Assembly: GCA_030765065.1 (NCBI GenBank)
Contig: CM060978.1
Coordinates: 221,855,498 to 221,919,497, forward strand
Source of the DNA: Deroplatys truncata
Lineage: Eukaryota; Arthropoda; Insecta; Mantodea; Mantidae
Direction of reading: 5' to 3'
Length of the DNA stretch: 64,000 bases
Part shown: in pieces, positions 10,932-22,010 of the stretch
Layout: each line of letters opens with the position of its first letter
How positions within the stretch are numbered: the stretch's first letter is position 1
Translations under genes and position numbers: made by a program
The notes under the pieces: model-generated
Databases searched by the model: none
The model's input: only the letters and a program-made list of their open reading frames with translations
What the model was told of the DNA's origin: nothing

Positions 10932-12712
10932 TCAGATGTGTTACACTCACATGACTTTCTCTACTCTTGTACAAACTATTTTTACAAACGCTCATTCTCC
11001 ATATGCTTCATGTTAATCGAGATGTTAATCTTATTGCTAATTTTCTTGTAGATGCAAGGGGAATTGGAAGAATAAATATTTTAAGAGCTGGTTGCTATGT
11101 GCAGTATTACATTCACTTTGTATTACCAGGACAAAAAAAAATGAAAAACGAATTCCCATTTGAAAATATATGATGTGTTACACTCACATGACTCTCTCTA
11201 CTCTTGTACAAACTATTTTTACAAACGCTTATTCTCCATATGCTTCATGTTAATCGAGATATCGAGATGTCAATCTTATTGGTAAGTTTCATGTAGAATC
11301 AAGGGGAATATGGTAGGTTTTAAGCGATAGTCAAATATTTTAACGCTGGTTGCTATGTGTCCCATTCCATTCTCTTTGCATGTCCAGGACATAAAAAAAT
11401 GAATAACGAATTTGAGAAAAAGTATAAGTATTGGAAAATTTAAGGGAATAACAAGCAATACCTCGAAATCGGTTCACTCAACAAAAGAAATGTATGTGAC
11501 ATAAATTGTGTACTTTAACGCGATCTACTAAAATTGTGTAGTAAAATTTTGTTTATCTCTTATGGTTTACCAGTTATGCAAAAGTCGTTCACAATGAAGA
11601 ATACTTTTGGAGACATTCACAGAAAATTCAAGATGTACATTCTATTTCTCATGACTATATCTTAAACGTATGATATTTTAATCAAAATCGTTAGAGGCAT
11701 TTTTGAGAAAATTAAAATTTTCGAAAATGTTCCATGTAAAGGGTAGTCTGGGGTGGGGGAATTTTCTTAAAAACCTTCGTGTCGCATCTCTGGAAGATAC
11801 TGAACCTAAATACCAAGTTTGGTGTTTATCCGACTGTTCGTTTCTGAGTTATGCTGTTCACAGACACACACAGACAGACACATAGACAGACAGATAGACA
11901 GACAGACACACACGGACATGTTTCCAAAAATGTTTTTTTTTGGATTCAGGGGATCTCAAAACATGTATTTCCGGTGAAATCTCGGTATCGAATTTTTGGG
12001 TGGAATACAATACTTCCCGTACTTACTATACGTAGTAGAGAAAGTAAACAGTATAAGTATTGGGAAATTTAAGGGAATAACAAGCAATATCTCGAAAATG
12101 TTTCACTCAACAACAAAAAAATGTATATGACATAAATTGTGTATTTTAACGCGATCTACATTTTGTGTGTAGTAAAATTTTGTCTATCTCCTATGGTTTA
12201 CCAGTAACGCGATCTACTAAAATTGTGTAATAAAATTTTGTCTATCTCTTATGGTTTACTAGTTATGCAAAAGTCGTTCACATTGAAGAATACGTTTGGA
12301 GACATTCCCAGAAAATTCGAGATATACATTTCATTTGTCATGAAAATATCTTAAACATATGATATTTTAATCAAAATCGTTAGAGCCATTTTTTGAGAAA
12401 ATTAAAATTTTCGAAAATGTTCCATGAAAAGTGTAATTTGGGGTGGGGAGATTTTCTTGAACCTTCGTGTCGCATCTCTGGAAGATACTGAACCTAAATA
12501 CCAAGTTTGGTGTTTATCCGACTGTTCATTTCTGAGTGATGCTGTTCACAGACACAGAAACAGACAGACACACACACACGGGCTTGTTTCCAAAAATGCT
12601 TTTTTTGGATTCAGGGGGTCTCAAAGGATATATTTTCGGGGAAATATCTGTATCGAATTTTTGTTTGGAACACAATACAACCCCTGCTTACTATACTGAG
12701 TAGAGAAAGTAC
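10932..12712 (+). mobile_element. HLR copy (plus) inserted in copy 'D' and itself interrupted
   Basis: The 5' part (10932-11168) carries the canonical start and sub-terminal block. The 3' part (12048-12712) resumes inside the family's A-rich AAAAAGTATAAGTATTGG segment and ends in GAGTAGAGAAAGTA. The two parts flank the HLR at 11169-12047. The 3' part also has a local tandem duplication of about 60 bases (about 12150-12270: the ACGCGATCTAC to TTTACCAGT block occurs twice), which accounts for its slightly greater length. Confidence 0.82.
11169..12047 (+). mobile_element. HLR copy (plus), innermost of three nested copies
   Basis: This complete copy of about 879 bp has the 5' end TATGATGTGTTACACTCAC, a sub-terminal CTCTCTCTACTCTTG, an internal CAGA/CACA microsatellite (about 11862-11914) and a 3' end at GTAGTAGAGAAAGTAA. 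It lies within the A-rich pocket of the surrounding HLR. A frame reading EDTEPKYQVWCLSDCSF recurs in most copies, but this only reflects conserved nucleotides. Confidence 0.85.
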
Positions 12713-12855
12713 AAATGTGTAATGTAGCTATTTTTGCAATGATTTATTTAGATTAAAATATAGTAGATAGAAAATCAGCTTTATTAGGAATAATTTGTAT
12801 ACCCGCTAATATACGATAGAGGGTAGAGAAGGTTATATTAATGTATCAAATAAGA

Positions 12856-13652
12856 TTTTTTAGTAGTATTTAACGCCCGTTCTTAATACATAAGACACAG
12901 TCTGTGGACACTTAGGAATTCTTAAGCAGTTGGCTTCAATTTGTCTACACTGAAAACAAAGACCGTGAACAAGAGGGCAAGGTCACTGACAGGCAGGTTA
13001 AAACCAGTCCGAGTGCTGTATGCAAACCCCAAAAAGACAGTATGAGGGTTATTATGCAACCTCTCTGCCTATGTCCAGTGACAGTTCATCTCATTTGTCT
13101 CCATCCTGGCTTTAATGCTTAAAACTTCCTCTGCTTACTCACGATACAATTATTAATTATATAATTATTGTTTCCTTTCCCAATTGTAATTTAGAAAGGA
13201 AACATTCAGGCTCAGTATTAAGGTATCCCCCATTCATTTGCCGGTTATGTTGGGCTGAAAAACCTGGAAAAATCACAGTCGAGAAGGACGAACTACACGA
13301 GATTTTAATCGCGAATTTCCCGGTCACGAGCCCAATCCTTAACAGCCTCTAGCACTTGTGTTGCTACATTGTTTTATGACGCAACATTTAAATTAATGAA
13401 AACAATTACTTAAGAAACATGACCTTCTGAAAAAATCGTAGACCTTTTACCCCATATCGTCTCATACTGCTGTATGCAAAATATTACAACGCTTTATCCA
13501 CATGATGTATCAGATATGGCGACATTTTCTCATGATGGTAGCCCCAAAAACCCGGTGCGTTCCTTACGAAGTTTAATCATATAGCTGTGTCACATGCAAC
13601 GTTTCCGAGACCGCTCTAGTACGTAAGCGTTTCCTAGCTGCATAGGTACTTA
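12856..13652. other. No recognisable feature
   Basis: No transposon ends, tRNA-like box or coding motif was recognised between the nested HLR block and the Tc1 element. Confidence 0.4.
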
Positions 13653-14873
13653 CACTGCGTGATCAAAAATATCCGGACACCTGGATGAAAACGACGTACA
13701 AGTTCGTGGCGCCCTCCATCGGTAATGCTGGAAGTCAATATAGTGTTGGTCCACCCTTAGCCTTGATAAAAGCGTTCACTCTTGCAGGCATACTTTCAAT
13801 CAGGTGCTAGAAGGTTTCTTGGGCAATGGCAGCCCATTCTTCACGGAGTGCGGAACTGAGGAGAGGTATCGATGTAGGTCGGTGAGGTCTGGCACGAAGT
13901 CGGCGTTCCAAAACATCCCAAAGGTGTTCTTTAGGATTCAAGTCAGGACTCTGTGCAGCCAGTCCATTACAGGGATGTTATTGTCGTGTAACCACTCCGC
14001 CACAGCCCGTGCAGTATGAACAGGTGCTCGATCGTGTTGAAAGATGCAATCACCATCCCCGAATTGCTCTTCATCTGTGGGAAGCAAGAAGGTGCTTAAA
14101 ATATCCATTTAAGTCTGCGTTGTGATCGTGCCACGCAAAACAACTAGGGGTGCAAGCCCCCACCAGGAAGAACACGACCACACCATAACACTCCTCACCT
14201 CCGAATTTCACTGTTGGCACTACACACGCTGGCAGATGACGTTCACCGGACATTCGCCATACCCACACCTTGGCATTGTCCCTCCACACAACGTTTTGCC
14301 ACCGCTCAGTCGTGTAATGTTGACGCTCCTTACACCAAGCGAGGCGTCGTTTGGCAGTTTCCTGCGTGATGTGTGGCTTATGAGCAGCCTCTCGCCCATG
14401 GAATCCAAGGTTTCTCACCTCACGCCTAACCGTCATAGTACTTGGAGTGGATCCTGATGCAGTTTGGAATTACTGTGTGATGGTCCGGATAGATGTCTGT
14501 CTATTACTGTTTACGACCCTCTTCAAATGTCCGCCGTTTCTTTCGGTCAACAGACGAGGTCGGCCTATACGCTTTTTTGTTGTACATGTCCCTTCACGTT
14601 TCCACTTCACTATCACATCAAAAACAGTGGACCTAGGGATGTTTAGGAGTGTGGAAATCTCGTGTACAGACTTCTGACACAAGTGACACCCAATCACCTG
14701 ACCACTTTCGAAGTCCGTGAGTGCTACGGAGCGTCCCATTCTGCTGTTTCACGATGTCTAATGATTACTGAGGTCGCGGATAATGAGTACCAGGCAGTAG
14801 GTGGCACCACAATGCACCTAAGATGAAAAACGTATGTTTATGGGGGTGTCTAGATACTTTTGATCACATAGTG
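13653..14873 (-). mobile_element. Tc1-like element (DD34E), decayed copy 1
   Basis: Inverted ends related to GATCAAAAGTATCCGGACAC are flanked by TA (13651-13652 and 14874-14875). The minus strand encodes a Tc1 transposase in pieces: an N-terminal MGRSVALTDFESGQVIG with the helix-turn-helix REISTLLNIPRSTVFDV (about 14739-14600), a GRPRLL linker, the second DNA-binding part, and a central part around [16 protein letters not shown]. The catalytic core is broken by single-base frameshifts, including loss of one C in the segment before the catalytic Glu (about 13955). That Glu codon itself (PKEHLW) is still present. It is the same family as 28246-29481, 33002-34244 and 59412-60640. Confidence 0.93.
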
Positions 14874-14875
14874 TA

Positions 14876-15777
14876 AGTATCCTTAGGCACCGTTTATGTT
14901 TTGGAATCTAGTGATTTAAAAAGTGCAAACATCATGGTACGTTTTATCGAGACCATTGGAGTTGACTCCAGATTAAGAGATCAAAGGCTTCAATAGAGAC
15001 CACTCATCTCTTAATCACCATTATCGTTGTCGTCATTATCATTTAAGTTGAACTGGATGTGCAGTGAAACTCGTACAATTTAACTTGAAAGAACGACTGA
15101 AAAACTTACTGTGTCATAGTCAATGAACGTTTACTTTGTACTCTTTCTGGCAGAGTTCCACTAAAGAATCTGGAAAGAAATCTGAGAATGCTGCACCGAA
15201 AGTGCGTTATGTAACGACCTGTCTCTCAAGAAAAGTCATCAGGCCATTGCTCTACCTGAGCTAATATTGTCTCAGGGCGCCTCACATTCCAAACGGAATG
15301 TTGTTTGTGGCAGACAAATGAAGCAGAGTTGGAACACTCTCCACGCTGAGGGTACTTTCAATAATTCCTTATTCTGGCTGCGCTCCAAAATGTGCGACCG
15401 CGTCGGAAGAGAGGTTCTTACTTAACGGAGATGCTGCACGTAAATTGTCACTAATATGGTTGACTCATTTGCATGTGCGCTGCTTAATGTGATGACGTCA
15501 TGACTGTCTCCACCGCTGGAAGATACATAGCGCGTGGAGCTTTGCCTGTAAACAGATGGGTTACCGAAATTTGCGTGTATTTATTGATGCTAAACGTGGA
15601 ACAGAAGCTAGATTACTTTACTTGTGTTTTTGAGGTGCCTTACGTGGAGAAGATAACATCTCATATTAAAAAGAACAGCAAAAGCAGGGATAAATATCTC
15701 GTTTATCTTCCTTTGTAACTATACATATATTTGAATGCACATCTTTGTCCGGCGCTGTCGGGAAAGGTTAGAAAAAA
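14876..15777. other. No recognisable feature
   Basis: No transposon ends or coding motifs were recognised. One 72-residue frame (15500-15718) has no known motif and was not accepted. Confidence 0.4.
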
Positions 15778-16613
15778 TCTCATGTGTTACACTCACCTGA
15801 CTTTCTCTACTCTTGTCAAAGTATTTTTACAAACGCTTATTATCTGTATGCTTCATGTTAATCGAGATATCGAGATGTTAATCTTATTGCTAATTTTCTT
15901 GTAGGTGCAAGGCGACAGTCAAATATTTTAAGAGCTGGTTGCTATGTGGAATATTCCATTCTCTTTGCATTATCAGGCAAAAAAAAAATAATAACGAACT
16001 TCCATTTGAGAAAAAGTATAAGTATTGGAAAATTTAAGGGAATAACAAGCAATATCTCGAAAATGATTCACTCAAAAAAAATGTATATGACATAAATTGT
16101 GTATTTTGATGCGATCTACATTTTTTGTGTACTAAACGTTCGGCTATCTCTTATGGTTTACCAGTTATGCAAAAGTCCTGCACAATGAAGAATACTTTTG
16201 GAGACATTCCCAGAAAACTCAAGATATACATTTTATATGTCTTGAACGTATCTGAAATTTACGATATTTTAATCAAAATCGTGAGAGATATTTTTGCAAA
16301 AATTAAAGTTTTCGAAAAATATTCCATGTAAAGGGTAATCCGGGGTGGGAGATTGTCTTGAAAACCTTCGTTGTCGCATGTGTTGAAGATACTGAACCTA
16401 AATACCAAGTTTGGTGTTTATCCGACTGTTCGTTTCTGAGTTATGCTGTCCAAACAGACACACACACACACATACACACACGGACATTTTTCAAAAATGC
16501 TTTATATGTATTCAGTACACCTCAAAACATGTATTTCCTGTGAAATCTCGGTATCGAATTTTTGAGTGGAATACAATACTTCCCCTACTTACTATACGTA
16601 GTAGAGAAAGTAA
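15778..16613 (+). mobile_element. HLR, complete copy (plus)
   Basis: This copy of about 836 bp has the 5' end TCTCATGTGTTACACTCAC, a sub-terminal ACTTTCTCTACTCTTG, an internal CA microsatellite (about 16457-16482) and a 3' end at GTAGTAGAGAAAGTAA. The base before the 5' end belongs to an A run, as in several other copies. It abuts an older family member that starts at 16614. Confidence 0.85.
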
Positions 16614-17526
16614 AAATAGCGAATTGTCACTTTCTATTTGAGAAATGTTTGTAAGTATAATTGTAAAAATCCAAGTAATAACAATGAGCATCTCGGAAGT
16701 GGTTAACCCTAAAAAAAGTGTATATTTGACATAAACCAAAATGTTTTGTGTAGTACATTTTGTTATATCCTATGCTTTACCACGTATACAAAAGTCGTTC
16801 AGAATGAAGAGGTCTTCAGAGATTTTTTCCATAAAATTTAAGATATATCTTTTATTTCTCATGCAGATATCTTAAAATACGATATTTAAATCAAAATCTT
16901 TGAAGCCATGTTTGAGAAAATGAAATAAACTAAAGGTTTTGCATATAAAGAGTATTTTGGAATGAGGATTTTCTTGAAATCTTCATGTCGCTGAGCGTAA
17001 ATATCCAGTTTGGTATCTTTGGTTTCGTTTTTGAGTTATGCTGCTCAAAGATAGACGCATGCATATACACATGGATGTTTTTCTAAAACTTCTTTGTTTT
17101 TGGGGGGTTTAGGGAGTGCCAAAAGGCGTGTTCCCAATGAAATCTTGCTATGGAGGTTTTGAGTGAAATAGAATATATGGTGTTTTAATCAACATCATTA
17201 GAGCCATTTTTGAGGAAAACAAAAACAACGAAATATTTCCCATATAAAGGGTAGTTTGAAATGTGGGTTTATCTTGAACATTTTTACATCGCAATCTTGA
17301 AGGACGCTGAATGTAAATACCAAGTTTGGTATATAAGCGACTTTTCGTTTTTGAGTTACGCTGGTCACAGATAGACATGTATACATATAGATGGTTTTCT
17401 AAAAATACTTTTCTTTTAGAGGAGATGTATAGGGAGTCTTTAAAGTTGTGTCGCCTGTGAAATCTTGGTATCGAATTTTTGGGTGAAATACAATACTTTG
17501 TCCACTTACTGCGGTAGAGGAAGTAA
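16614..17526 (+). repeat. Old, diverged HLR copy with internal duplication
   Basis: Family segments are recognisable in order but heavily diverged: the TTTGAGAAAnnnTGTAAGTAT region, GTATACAAAAGTCGTTCAG, GAGCCATTTTTGAGG and TTTTTGAGTTATGCTG. The region from the AATC-AAAATC block to the near-3' segment is present twice (to about 17165 and again from about 17170). It ends in GGTAGAGGAAGTAA. The microsatellite position holds only short ACATG/ATACA-rich sequence. Confidence 0.65.
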
Positions 17527-17925
17527 AATTAAATTGCAATATGGAGGTGCTGCCTTACTTTTAGCATATATATTCACACAATGCTGTAATGACATTTAAA
17601 ATTAAAAATAATTTTAGAACAAATATCATTTTGGCTGATGCTGTTTTATTTAGGAGTGATACGATGGTCTTGGCGGAGTTACAAAATAATTTCCAGATAA
17701 CATAAAACGAAATGAACAATAAAACATCGGAAAACGTGAAATTATCCACATTTAAAGCATAAGCATTCGTCTTTTAAGGAAAACAGACCTGCAGGTGTGA
17801 GTTTGCAATTAGTGGTGCGATTATGAAATCAACATCCATTGTTTCTTATATACTGGAAAAAATATACCTAAAGCTTTACAAATTTACTGTCAATGTGATA
17901 CTGTAAGAAGAATTCTACAATGGTA

Positions 17926-18446
17926 GGATGTAGGACGTAGAATGTGTTTATTGGAGGAGGACGCCTGGCGCACTGTACCAGCTTCATCTATTGTGGCTAC
18001 ACCTCCGGGAGGCAGGGATGAGGTGAAGGAGCGCTAGGATATCTCAGGTTCGCAGGGACATGACACAGAGACGCGCAGAAACCCACAATATTTCCAGTTT
18101 GAACACCCGCGCACCAGTAGAGGCGAAGAATCCCGAGAGAGGGCGACGAGGCGACCCTAACAGGCGGAGCAGCGCACCCTGGGAAAAAATCCTTTCAAGA
18201 GACGCAAGCATCCACGCCATCTGCACAACACCGCCAGCACCGCAAGACCTGAAATCACACCTGAAACGTAAAAGGGAGAGATGAAATGAGAGGAAATGTG
18301 GGAATGGAAAAATCGCGGTAGAATACCCTATCCCGGCATTTGCTTAAAATCCCATGATCAAAGTGGGCGGTCACCGGAAATCAAACCCGGGGCCTTCCGA
18401 ATGCGTGCCACAGACGTTGCGCCTGAGCCGTCCCGCTCTGCATATG
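17926..18446 (-). mobile_element. tRNA-derived SINE with 9-bp target duplication
   Basis: On the minus strand a tRNA-like head (GACGGCTCAGGCGCAACG, B-box region CCCGGGTTTGATTTCC) opens the element. The conserved segment GTGACCGCCCACTTTGATC and a C/T-rich body with CGCCCTCTCTCGGGA follow. ACAATGGTA occurs at 17917-17925 and again at 18447-18455, consistent with a target duplication from LINE-mediated insertion. It is the same family as 30907-31306 and 37676-38191. Frames in it are not genes. Confidence 0.75.
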
Positions 18447-18555
18447 ACAATGGTATTTGATACAGAAGATGGTCGTCAAAGCCCCGCGATGTTCGCCAGT
18501 TTCAAGCAACAGATTATCGCAACAAGATAAGGTGCCAATTTGAAGCAGTACGATC

Positions 18556-19575
18556 TTCGTCACTTTTGAAGTCGTTTACTTTACCTGCTTCATTGTCGAT
18601 CCCGTGATCCCGTAGCTCCTTCTGTTGTCTCGTGCGCCAGCTGCTGCAGTGGTAACTAACTATTAGTACTTTATCATTGTATACGTGATGTATGATGAAA
18701 GGACAACACCATTTAAATTGAATGAGAATTTTAATGTGATCTAATGCTCGAGCTTTTGAAGCGAGTTACCGACCGTTTCAGTATAAAGAAGGAAAGTGAT
18801 TATGAGTCTTAGCACTCGAAATTTTAACAACTAAATTATTGTACCTGCTAACTTCCGCAGTATCAACCTTACGGTTTGAAATAACTGTTTCCACAATAAA
18901 AGAAACAAGTAGCGTAACTTGCCGTGAGGCGCTAAAATGCTTATGGGCGAGACCTCTCACAACAGCCGCGAAATCTTACTCACAAAAACGCGTCACTAAG
19001 CGTTTAAAATAGCACACGAGCAGTGCGTACTAGTGACGGTACCGGAGAGTATAATGCACAAATGTGGGCACGAAGGTGTGCACGAACGGCTGTACGTACC
19101 AGTGCCAATACCAGAGTCAGAGTAATTGTCTCATTTAAAAGTACGCGCTTTTATTGCTTTTAGCTCTGGCTACATATTATTCCCCCTTCCAATATATCTG
19201 TCGGGCTAACACTAAACTCTGTTCATGTGTGTCTCTGTCTGTTACTGAGCCTTTCACTTTTCTCAGAAATTCTTTTGCCCCACTAATTTACAGAATTGGC
19301 CTACGTGACTTCAAGCGTACTGAATTTAACTCTAAACTGTATCCCCAGAATCCAGTTCGCTACTTTGGCTGTCGCTGATGACTTTCGCTAACCTGACTTC
19401 CTAATTACTAATTTCTCGGATGAATCGTTGAATCAAGCTTGTTACATTATAAAAACATTTACGTATTTAATATATGGAACTATTTATTGTTATTATTTCT
19501 TTAACTCAGTATAATTTCTTTGTTTGATTATTTATGTATTCCTGTCGATAATTACGGTATCCAAAACAGTTTAAA
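18556..19575 (+). repeat. Long direct repeat, left copy
   Basis: About 1 kb here recurs in the same orientation at 21569-22010 plus 23811-24310. Shared landmarks by eye are GTCGTTTACTTTACCTGC, GAGCTTTTGAAGCGAGTT, GGTTTGAAATAACTGTT and AATAAAAGAAAC in the first half, and ATTTAACTCnAAACTG and TTTCTCGGA in the second. No coding frame is conserved. The pair brackets the GIY-YIG remnant at 20611-20910, so it could be the terminal repeats of a retroelement. Confidence 0.7.
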
Positions 19576-20610
19576 TTTTACAAAACAATGACAGTTATAT
19601 TATTGAGATACAGAGCTGAAAGCTGCACACCGAAAAGAACTGAGAGAAGAATCCTCAGAGATTAGACACTTTAAGTCATTTAGAAATACAAACAGTGATT
19701 AAAATTAGGCATATTTAGTCTCACGGAAGAAATATATAAGAGAAGGGATTGTTTCAACAAGCATCAAAGATTGCATATTATCAATTATGAAAACCTACAT
19801 ATGTGTTAGAGAAATGGTGGTTGATGGCTTACCCAATGGAGAGAACCTGTTTTCTGAAGTACGATCAGATTGCCAGGCCTAACCCATTATGAACATGAAC
19901 ATCCTATCGTGCATTTCCCATTCTTTTGTGTTGCAGTAAGGCACTGTATCGGTGAAATTTGACAAAACATGACAATTTGCAACTAAATAGTTTCATTAAC
20001 ATTTCCTGATGAAATTAGAAAATTCAATAAAATATATACACAACAATATTTCCTAATATATTAATTTAATTTTATCCACTAACTGCAAAACAACTCATTT
20101 AAGCCCAAATTAAAACCATGACTTAAAGCTACAAACTGCTTAGTTCAAAGGAGCATTTTATATTGGCATGGCAAAAGTAATTAAAATAAGTAAAAAATTA
20201 TAAAATCAAACATATTTGTTGTAAATGATTAAGATTGTGTATGTTCTATTTGTTTTATATGTGGTAAAATTAGGATAACTGAAACAAAATTGGTGATTTT
20301 TTTCACACATACATTGCCTTAAGCACATATCGATGTTTATGCCAACCCTGGATATCTCCCAACTCTTAAATCGCTGGAAGGAGTGCAGAAAACACTTTAG
20401 TAATATATTATGGATATAATTCCGCATAATAAATGAGTTTATATCACTAAATCTTGCAACAACTCCCTTGGAAGTAATCAAGCGTCTGTAAATAAAAGCA
20501 CTGCATATGTTTGGGAAACACACATCGCTAACACCCCGGGTGAACGGTTCGTAATAGTCTGTTATTGATCTAAAAGAAACAGACAAGCTTTAACTGTTTT
20601 ATAGATTATA
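19576..20610. other. AT-rich interior between direct repeats; nothing recognised
   Basis: No reverse-transcriptase or transposase motif is seen. The 126-residue minus-strand frame at 20206-20586 has no recognisable domain and its composition (Tyr/Asn/Ile-rich) follows the AT content. Confidence 0.4.
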
Positions 20611-20910
20611 ATGAACAGAAGTAATTTTTATTGTTATGTTATCATAGGTAGAACAAACAGGAACTTAAAAATAAGACTAAGTGAGCACCAAATAAATATA
20701 AAATTGAAACAAATAGATAAATCAGCAGTGGTCAACCATTTTTGGAACAGGAACCATGAAATAGGACAAGAGATAAAACTATTAAAGCTATACAGATTCC
20801 TTCATACTTGAAAATATGGGAAAAGATTTTCATTCATCTTAACATCAAGAATGCTTTGAATTTTGAAATATCATCTAAAGACTTCCTAATGCAGTTGATC
20901 CAATCAGATT
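20611..20910 (+). pseudogene. GIY-YIG endonuclease domain remnant, probably Penelope-like retroelement
   Basis: The frame from 20611 reads FYCYVIIGRTNRNLKIRLSE followed by HQ. This resembles the core of a GIY-YIG nuclease (a YIG-like strand, the conserved Arg in GRTNRNLK, and the SEH motif). SAVVNHFWNRNHEIGQ follows, at the position where a SALA-H--E--H element is usual. After a stop at about 20809 a second frame continues with LKIWEKIFIHLNIKNALNFE, so the sequence is frameshifted. GIY-YIG domains at the C-terminus of a retroelement protein are typical of Penelope-like elements. No reverse transcriptase is recognisable upstream, so the element would be severely deleted. Direct repeats on both sides support a retroelement origin but do not prove it. 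Confidence 0.5.
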
Positions 20911-21113
20911 ACAAGAGGAAGGAAAGAAGACAGATGAGTTCCCAACCTTCACTACAGATGGCAACAGATCCAACACCACAAGTTTCCAATTCTTCACAAC
21001 AGAAGGCAGAAGAATCGTCTAATGAAATACTTCTTGGGGTTACGGGAGAGAACGAGAAGCCAGTCGGCCAAGCTGATGATGGGAGAAACATGTCTCTCGA
21101 AAGCGCATCTTAG

Positions 21114-21568
21114 TTAACATCTTGCGCTACTGTAATGTGAATTAACACGTAACGACTCACATTAAATTATCATTTTACTGTTTTATCAGACAAAAAGTGA
21201 TTTTGTTTAGCAGGATACCGAAATCTGTGCATCACAAAATTGTGTATAACGAGTAAGACGCGTGTATAATTTTACTTGTGACGCCAGAAATAATCTCTTA
21301 TTAAATAAACAAGGACTTTTTTATGTTTTGCAAGAAGTGTTGACTTAACTTATCTTCCAAAGTTGAATTTTGAGTCCAATTAAATAGTCTTGAAGTACTT
21401 TCTCATAACAGCCTAGAGTTATGCAACTTTGCGGGTATCCAAGAAGTGAAGTTATAAAAACGAATCACAACGTGATTAATATCAGGAAATTTGTGCCTAA
21501 AACATAATGTGAACACTTGTGAAATCTGTACTTATAATAAAGCCTCATACTTATACAGGAACAATGGT
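21114..21568. other. Non-coding stretch before the right direct repeat
   Basis: No motif was recognised. It contains AATAAAC and AATAAAG signals (about 21303 and 21536), which would fit a retroelement 3' untranslated region if the GIY-YIG interpretation is right. Confidence 0.35.
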
Positions 21569-22010
21569 CGTCACTTTTAATGTCGTTTAATTTACCTGCT
21601 TCTTGTTGATTCTCTGCAGTGATCTCGTAGCTCGTTCTGTTGTCTCATGGGCCAGCTGCTCCCGTGGTAAGTTATGAGATCTTTCTCTCACACTATGCGT
21701 GGATGTATGGTGAAAGGATAAGACCAGCTTAAGCTGAATGAGAAATTTAATGTGATCTAATGTTTGAGCTTTTGAAGCGAGTTCCCGACCGTTTGAATAT
21801 AAAGAATGAAACTGATTATGAATCGTAGCACTCGAAGTTGTATCAACTGAATTATTATGCCTGCTAGCTTCTGAGTATCAATCTTATGGTTTGAAATAAC
21901 TGTTCCGTAATAAAAGAAACTAGTAACGTAACTTGCAGTGAGTTACTAAAATGTTTACCGGAAGAACTCTCACAATAGCCGCGAGATTTCACTCGCACAA
22001 GCTGGTCACT

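Larger units (their letters stand above)
10219..12855 (-). mobile_element. HLR copy 'D' (old, minus), split by a younger HLR
   Basis: The left part (10219-10931) is a diverged minus-strand HLR that starts with the family's 3' end and runs to within about 140 bases of its 5' end. The missing 5' end resumes at 12713-12855, where the sub-terminal AGGGTAGAGAAGG and the TATCAAATAAGA end are still recognisable. Joined, the two parts total about 856 bp, which is full length. The interruption is exactly the plus-strand HLR at 10932-12712. Confidence 0.8.

Noticed and set aside
14122-14457. Plus-strand frames across the Tc1 copies
   Set aside because: They are antisense shadows of the transposase and recur in the same place in every Tc1 copy.
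20206-20586. 126-codon minus-strand frame
   Set aside because: No recognisable domain, AT-driven composition, and antisense to the retroelement remnant.
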